DNA of 19,340 bases from CAZRGV01 sp964599655 (GTDB lineage Bacteria; Planctomycetota; Planctomycetia; Isosphaerales; Isosphaeraceae), in assembly GCA_964599655.1 (NCBI GenBank), contig CAZRGV010000119.1:1-19340 (forward strand), written 5' to 3'. The notes under the pieces were generated by a model that saw only the letters and a list, made by a program, of their open reading frames with translations, was not told the origin of the DNA and did not search any database. The translations under genes were made by a program, and so were the position numbers. This document shows, one piece after another, positions 15,933 to 19,340 of this stretch (position 1 is the first letter of the stretch; the number at the start of each line of letters is the position of its first letter).

Positions 15933-17083
15933 GATCCAAGGCACCAGGGGGACGTTCGCAATCGAGACTCCCAGCGGGCGAGACGCTTGTTAAGCCGGGC
16001 GCGACAGATCCTCAGCGTCGGTCCGCTTGTCAACAACGTCAACACCGGATCTCCGACCCGAAAGCGGGTTCCCGGCTCCGGCACGTCGGCCAGTCGTGGC
16101 AAGCCCCAGGGATCGCCGTCAAACGTCAACCCGTTCCACGCCGTTGCAGGGACCTGGCACGCCCTCGGCGCGTACACGACCAGTTTACCGACGCACTTCC
16201 GACGGGTCTCGCGCCTCCCGGGTTCTCCATCGCCCAGCCACGCGACCGCATCCCGATCACACGCCAGGCGGTGATCGGCCAGAAAAGCCCGGCCCAGGGC
16301 GAGTTCCAACACCTCGACCGACGCCGTGTAACGCGGGTTGACCTCGACCGGCCACGGAACGCCATCCCGAAGGATCAGGTCCACGCCGAACAAACCAACC
16401 AGACCGAACGCCGCCCGGATCGCGCGGCCCAAGTTCTCGACCTGCCGCTTGGTGGCCTCCGACAGCGATCGGGGACCGAGGCTACCTCGATAGGCGAAAG
16501 CGGCGCCTGGCCTCCCAAGCCACTGTTCGGTGACCCCTAGCAGCTCGGCGCCGTTCCCGCGACCTAGATACAGGGCCCCCAGGCTCTCTCCCTCGATTCG
16601 CTCCTGATAATACGACGGCTCCTCGACGATGTCCTCGTCCTGATCGTCAACGAAGAGACGGATCGCCCGACCGCCCGCCGAGGCGATCGGCTTAACCAGC
16701 CAGGAGCCATCACGCGGCACGCCTCGACCATCCAAACGCGATGCGGGACATGGCAGGCCAGCCTCTCGCAAGGCGGCGGCGAGGGCGATCGGATCGCGAA
16801 CCGCCTTGACTGTGGCCCCGTCGTTCCCCCAGAGCCGTCGCGAGCCGGCGATCGAATCGATCAGGTCGGGACGATTCTCCAGGGCGCCGGTATACATCCA
16901 GGGGCCGGGCGGACTGGCCAGGGCCATCGGCAAGAAACCTTCGGGATAGCGCTCGGCATCTATCCGTGTCACCGCTCCGACGGCCCTGAGATCGAGGTCG
17001 GCGAACAGGTCGATCGCCACGGGCCGCAGCCCGGCCCGCAATGCCGAGTAGGCCGCCGCCCGAACACTCGCACCAAGCAGCAA
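15929..17083 (-). CDS. ATP-grasp ligase-like protein associated with C1/H4MPT gene clusters
   Basis: About 384 aa. The N-terminal Rossmann-like strand is LLLGASVRAAAYSALRAG. The ATP-grasp domain includes SWLVKPIASAGGRAIRLF, the YYQERIEGESLGA hinge segment, and FGVDLILRDGVPWPVEVNPRYTASVEVLE with the metal-binding Glu/Asn. A C-terminal biotin-carboxylase-like beta domain follows. ATP-grasp proteins join a carboxylate to an amine or thiol. Such a protein (Orf17) occurs in the H4MPT cluster of Methylobacterium, and MfnD, which makes methanofuran, is also ATP-grasp. A role in making an H4MPT- or furan-type cofactor is therefore my inference. The start is uncertain: no ATG in frame, TTG 17083 used here, and CTG/ATT/ATC codons at 17086-17092 precede it behind an AGGA. 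Confidence 0.7.
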   Translation of the reverse strand: MLLGASVRAAAYSALRAGLRPVAIDLFADLDLRAVGAVTRIDAERYPEGFLPMALASPPGPWMYTGALENRPDLIDSIAGSRRLWGNDGATVKAVRDPIALAAALREAGLPCPASRLDGRGVPRDGSWLVKPIASAGGRAIRLFVDDQDEDIVEEPSYYQERIEGESLGALYLGRGNGAELLGVTEQWLGRPGAAFAYRGSLGPRSLSEATKRQVENLGRAIRAAFGLVGLFGVDLILRDGVPWPVEVNPRYTASVEVLELALGRAFLADHRLACDRDAVAWLGDGEPGRRETRRKCVGKLVVYAPRACQVPATAWNGLTFDGDPWGLPRLADVPEPGTRFRVGDPVLTLLTSGPTLRICRARLNKRLARWESRLRTSPWCLGS

Positions 17084-17114
17084 CAGAATGATGCCATCCT
17101 GGAAAATGGCGAGA

Positions 17115-17152
17115 CGCCCGACCCCTCAAGGTCGTCTTGAGGGATTCGGGCG
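17115..17152 (-). terminator. Long hairpin after the Cys-rich secreted protein gene / in the ATP-grasp leader
   Basis: CGCCCGACCCCTCAAG (17115-17130) pairs with CTTGAGGGATTCGGGCG (17136-17152) around a 5-nt loop, with one mismatch and one bulge. On the minus strand it is followed by a modest T stretch (TCTCGCCATTTT). It lies 73 nt past the stop of the upstream gene and 32 nt before the ATP-grasp start, so it could be a terminator or an attenuator. Confidence 0.45.
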
Positions 17153-17224
17153 CCGCGTGTCCTCGGAAATGAGGTCCGTTGACGAGCCGCTCGGAGGCGG
17201 ATCAGACCGTGAAGGCCTATGGCC

Positions 17225-17569
17225 TCACTCCTCCACAACCTCGATCGCCGTGGGAGTCAGGACCAATTTGCCGTCCTTCTCCTCACAGTCGCCCGTCACC
17301 TTGACCTTCGGGCCGTCACCCTTGGGCGCGGTGCAGAATCCACCGGCACGATGGTTTTTCTTGGAAACCTCGTTCATGACGAGGTAGTACTTGACCTCCT
17401 TGTCACCCTCCTTGACCACGACCACGTTCTGGCACTGCTTGGCTTCCTTCAGCGCGCACTTGGCGCACTGGGCCATCCCCGTGATCGTCTTGTTCTCGGC
17501 CGCCTTGACGACCAGGGTGAATCCGGCGAACAGAACAGCCACGGCCAGCATCGGAAACAGCTTCCGCAT
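17225..17569 (-). CDS. Small secreted Cys-rich protein (resembles DUF6370)
   Basis: 114 aa from ATG 17569, with GAGGAG 8 nt upstream. A signal peptide covers about residues 1-24 (cleavage after KAA). The mature part has cysteines at 35, 38, 46, 79 and 95 and H73, in GMAQCAKCALKEAKQC and HRAGGFC. The CxxC-x7-C plus H-x5-C pattern looks metal-binding or redox-active and resembles the planctomycete family DUF6370, of unknown function; I am recalling that match, not testing it. It is transcribed away from fae from a shared 318-bp region, so the two may be co-regulated. No function is assigned. Confidence 0.75.
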   Translation of the reverse strand: MRKLFPMLAVAVLFAGFTLVVKAAENKTITGMAQCAKCALKEAKQCQNVVVVKEGDKEVKYYLVMNEVSKKNHRAGGFCTAPKGDGPKVKVTGDCEEKDGKLVLTPTAIEVVEE

Positions 17570-17665
17570 CGTCGATCTCCTCGGATGAGTGACGAACCTC
17601 TCTCTGGAAGCGGCGGCCGGTCGGCCGCCCTCGCAAGGACTCCACGCCCCTGCGACCAGCGGCCC

Positions 17666-17704
17666 ATTGAAGCAGGTCGGCCGGTGTTAAACAACATTTT
17701 TTTT
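17666..17704 (-). promoter_or_regulatory. Candidate promoter with A-tract for the Cys-rich protein gene
   Basis: On the minus strand an A8 tract (17704-17697) is followed by TTGTTT (17694-17689), a 17-nt spacer and TTCAAT (17671-17666). The A-tract is positioned like an UP element. The inferred start near 17659 gives a 90-nt leader. Confidence 0.4.
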
Positions 17705-17732
17705 CCAATTGGTTCGGGGTGACGCCCGGGGG

Positions 17733-17760
17733 TTGCGGACCGCCTCCCGCCTGTTATCAT
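17733..17760 (+). promoter_or_regulatory. Candidate promoter of fae
   Basis: TTGCGG (17733-17738), a 16-nt spacer and TATCAT (17755-17760, five of six to consensus). The inferred start near 17767 leaves a leader of about 120 nt containing a perfect hairpin. Confidence 0.4.
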
Positions 17761-17833
17761 GCCAGACCAAACCGCGCAAACGGACCCGACCCTCCTCATG
17801 GCCGGGCCAAAACTTCCTCCGTTTGCCCGCGCA

Positions 17834-17853
17834 CGTTCGCCTCGGGGCGAACG
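17834..17853 (+). promoter_or_regulatory. Perfect tetraloop hairpin in the fae leader
   Basis: CGTTCGCC (17834-17841), loop TCGG, then GGCGAACG (17846-17853): an 8-bp perfect stem, 21 nt before the GGGAG ribosome site of fae. It could stabilise the mRNA or modulate translation. Confidence 0.35.
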
Positions 17854-17887
17854 CGTCCATGTGACACTGATCGTGGGAGAACCGCAG

Positions 17888-18388
17888 ATGGCCGATTACA
17901 CCATGCTCGTCGGCGAGGCCCTCGTGGGCGACGGAAACGAGATCGCTCACATCGACCTGATGATCGGATCCAAGTCCGGCCCGGTCGGCGCGGCCTTCGC
18001 CAACGCCCTGGCCAATCAGTCGGCCGGGCACACCAACCTGCTCGCCGTGCTGACCCCGAACCTGGCCGTCAAGCCGTCGACCGTCCTGATCACCAAGGTC
18101 ACGATCAAGGGCATGAAGCAGGCCGTCCAGATGTTCGGACCGGCCCAGTACGCCGTCGCCAAGGCCGTGGCCGACAGCGTCGCCGACGGCACCATTCCCG
18201 CCGACAAGGCCGAAGACCTCGTCATCGTCTGCGGCGTCTTCATTCACCCCGAGGCCGACGACAACGCCAAGATCAAGCAGTTCAACTACGAGGCGACCAA
18301 GCTGGCCATCAAGAACGCCATGACCAGCGCTCCGGCCGTCTCCGAGGTGACCGCCAAGAAGGATTCGGCCTCGCACCCCTTCGCCTGA
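17888..18388 (+). CDS. fae: Formaldehyde-activating enzyme
   Basis: 166 aa from ATG 17888, with GGGAG 8 nt upstream; length matches the family (about 170). Fae condenses formaldehyde with tetrahydromethanopterin to methylene-H4MPT in the cytosol, the entry step of H4MPT-linked formaldehyde oxidation. The signature is GNEIAHIDLMIGSKSGPVG (residues 16-34), with the catalytic histidine H21 (His17 of the Methylobacterium enzyme). The conserved NLAVKPSTVLITKVTIKG and MFGPAQYAVAKAVADSV segments follow. The next gene, 102 bp downstream, encodes the enzyme that uses its product. No Hps/Phi-type fusion domain is present, so this is the plain Fae form. An in-frame extension to 17759 is rejected because it lacks a ribosome site. 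Confidence 0.96.
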   Translation: MADYTMLVGEALVGDGNEIAHIDLMIGSKSGPVGAAFANALANQSAGHTNLLAVLTPNLAVKPSTVLITKVTIKGMKQAVQMFGPAQYAVAKAVADSVADGTIPADKAEDLVIVCGVFIHPEADDNAKIKQFNYEATKLAIKNAMTSAPAVSEVTAKKDSASHPFA

Positions 18389-18396
18389 GCGTCTCC

Positions 18397-18435
18397 GCCG
18401 GTGGCCGATCGCCTCGACGCGATCCGGCCATCGGC
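18397..18435 (+). promoter_or_regulatory. Intercistronic hairpin between fae and the dehydrogenase gene
   Basis: GCCGGTGGCCGATCGC (18397-18412) pairs with GCGATCCGGCCATCGGC (18419-18435) around a 6-nt loop, with one mismatch or G-T pair and one bulged base. It starts 8 nt after the fae stop and has no T run, so it fits an mRNA 3'-end stabiliser or partial stop better than a full terminator. Confidence 0.4.
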
Positions 18436-18490
18436 TTACCTGGGTCGCCAACACGCCTCGACCTTCCGATTCGACGGAACCAGAACGGCC

Positions 18491-19340
18491 ATGAAGCCCT
18501 CGATTCTGCTCCAGCTCGACTCCGACCCGCAACCGAGCGTCTTCGACGCCGTGGTGGCGGTGGACGCTGGGGTCGACCACCTGCTTCGACATGGCTCGAT
18601 CACACCCGACCGCGCGCGTGACCTGATCTACGGCCTGCTCTTCACCCGAGGCCCGGCCGACCTTCACCGCTCCGCAGTTTTCATCGGCGGCTCCGAGGTG
18701 TCTGCGGGCGAGGCGCTCCTGAAGGCCGTGACCGATTCCTTCTTCGGGCCGTTCCGGGTCTCGGTGCTGATGGACGCCAACGGCGCCAACACGACGGCCG
18801 CCGCCGCCGTTCTGGCCGCCATCGAGGGGATGGGCGGCTCGCTCCAGGGCGTTCGGGCCGCCGTGCTCGGCGCCACCGGGCCGGTCGGCCAACGCGTGGC
18901 CAGACTCCTGATTCGCGAAGGAGCCGACGTCGCTCTGGGATCAAGGCGGCTCGACCGGGCTCAGGCCACCGCCGAGGTCCTCCGAACCGCCACCGGCCAC
19001 ACGCCCCGTTATTTCACTTCGGCCGACGCCCACGGCATGGCCTTCGGACTCGACGGCGCAACCCTGATCGTCGCCGCCGGTGCCGCGGGTGCGGTCCTCC
19101 TGCCCGAATCGCTCCGCAGGTCCCTACCCGACCTCAAGGTCGTTATTGATCTCAACGCCGTGCCACCCCTGGGCATCGAGGGGATCGAGGCCGGCGACAA
19201 GGGCAAGGATCGCGACGGCGTGAAAGCCTGGGGAGCCCTCGGTGTCGGCGGCACGAAGATGAAGATTCACAAGAAAGCCATCCAAGAGCTGTTCACGAGC
19301 AACGACAAGGTGCTCGACGCCGAGGAAGTTCTGGCCCTCG
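18491..19340 (+). CDS. Methylene-tetrahydromethanopterin dehydrogenase, MtdA/MtdB/MtdC family (3' end cut by window edge)
   Basis: 283 codons from ATG 18491 run off the window. The last residues (VLDAEEVLAL) correspond to the family's C-terminal end, so only a few codons should be missing. It would oxidise methylene-H4MPT, the Fae product, to methenyl-H4MPT with NAD(P). Motifs are LLQLDSDPQPSVFDAVVAVD at the N-terminus, FFGPFRVSVLMDANGANTTAAAA (84-106), the dinucleotide loop GATGPVG (127-133), and the C-terminal GALGVGGTKMKIHKKAI. Basic residues after strand 2 (SRR, 151-153) would suit NADP binding. Planctomycetes are known for the MtdC class, but I cannot separate MtdB from MtdC by eye, so no symbol is given. 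Confidence 0.9.
   Translation, partial: MKPSILLQLDSDPQPSVFDAVVAVDAGVDHLLRHGSITPDRARDLIYGLLFTRGPADLHRSAVFIGGSEVSAGEALLKAVTDSFFGPFRVSVLMDANGANTTAAAAVLAAIEGMGGSLQGVRAAVLGATGPVGQRVARLLIREGADVALGSRRLDRAQATAEVLRTATGHTPRYFTSADAHGMAFGLDGATLIVAAGAAGAVLLPESLRRSLPDLKVVIDLNAVPPLGIEGIEAGDKGKDRDGVKAWGALGVGGTKMKIHKKAIQELFTSNDKVLDAEEVLAL

Larger units (their letters stand above)
17570..17887. other. Divergent regulatory region, Cys-rich protein / fae
   Basis: 318 bp without a supported gene. It holds an AT-rich core (17687-17712) with eight T residues and a CCAATTGG palindrome, unusual in this GC-rich sequence. It also holds a candidate minus promoter (17666-17704), a candidate plus promoter (17733-17760) and a leader hairpin (17834-17853). 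The fae frame is open back to 17759, but nothing supports translation there. Confidence 0.6.

Noticed and set aside
17697..17704. T8 run as the tail of an intrinsic terminator
   Set aside because: No GC-rich stem precedes it on the plus strand. Its position upstream of a minus-strand -35 box fits an A-tract promoter element better.
17687..18892. 401-codon minus-strand open frame across fae
   Set aside because: It is antisense to fae and the dehydrogenase, both unmistakable. The Gly/Arg/His-rich product has no recognisable domain.
1..19340. CRISPR arrays, tRNA/rRNA genes, insertion sequences, prophage or known defence genes
   Set aside because: I looked on both strands and saw no spaced direct repeats, cloverleaf arms, transposase motifs or phage proteins.

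Overview
The window is high-GC DNA, densely coding on both strands. It most likely comes from a planctomycete (Isosphaera/Gemmata-type). This rests on the look of the proteins: a cupredoxin-fused iron permease, a beta-propeller protein with C-terminal haem-c motifs, a small Cys-rich secreted protein resembling DUF6370, and above all a tetrahydromethanopterin-linked C1 gene pair (fae plus a methylene-H4MPT dehydrogenase), which planctomycetes share with methylotrophic proteobacteria. No rRNA, tRNA, CRISPR array, transposase or prophage gene is visible. One 10-base N run at 6469-6478 breaks a membrane-protein gene.

Layout, left to right. (1) 1-1713: a left-truncated, minus-strand FTR1-type iron permease with an N-terminal copper-binding cupredoxin domain. 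It is preceded by a near-consensus promoter and a 17-bp palindrome that fits a Fur operator. (2) 1747-3336: a lysine-methyltransferase-like protein and dihydroorotate dehydrogenase (pyrD), facing each other with overlapping 3' ends. (3) 3543-7401: two convergent polytopic membrane proteins of GT-C glycosyltransferase character. The second is cut by the assembly gap and translationally coupled to a membrane-anchored tyrosine/dual-specificity phosphatase. (4) 7713-14170: an envelope redox and purine block holding dsbD (+), purM (-), a cytochrome c'-like protein (+) with a textbook terminator, and a YVTN beta-propeller/dihaem protein (+). (5) 14296-17083: two tandem paralogous membrane zinc peptidases (YugP-like). 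The upstream one overlaps an ATP-grasp ligase gene by an ATGA. (6) 17225-19340: a small secreted Cys-rich protein, transcribed divergently from fae and the right-truncated dehydrogenase.

How they may work together. Fae condenses formaldehyde with H4MPT and the dehydrogenase oxidises the product, so the right end is the start of a formaldehyde oxidation/detoxification module. The adjacent ATP-grasp gene resembles those in bacterial C1 clusters and may serve cofactor biosynthesis. The haem proteins, DsbD and the iron permease fit an envelope rich in c-type cytochromes, but nothing in the sequence ties them to the C1 module beyond proximity. The points most worth a second look are the FTR1 operator, the hairpins around fae, the fae/Cys-rich-protein divergent pair, the uncertain start of the ATP-grasp gene, and the assembly-gap repeat.
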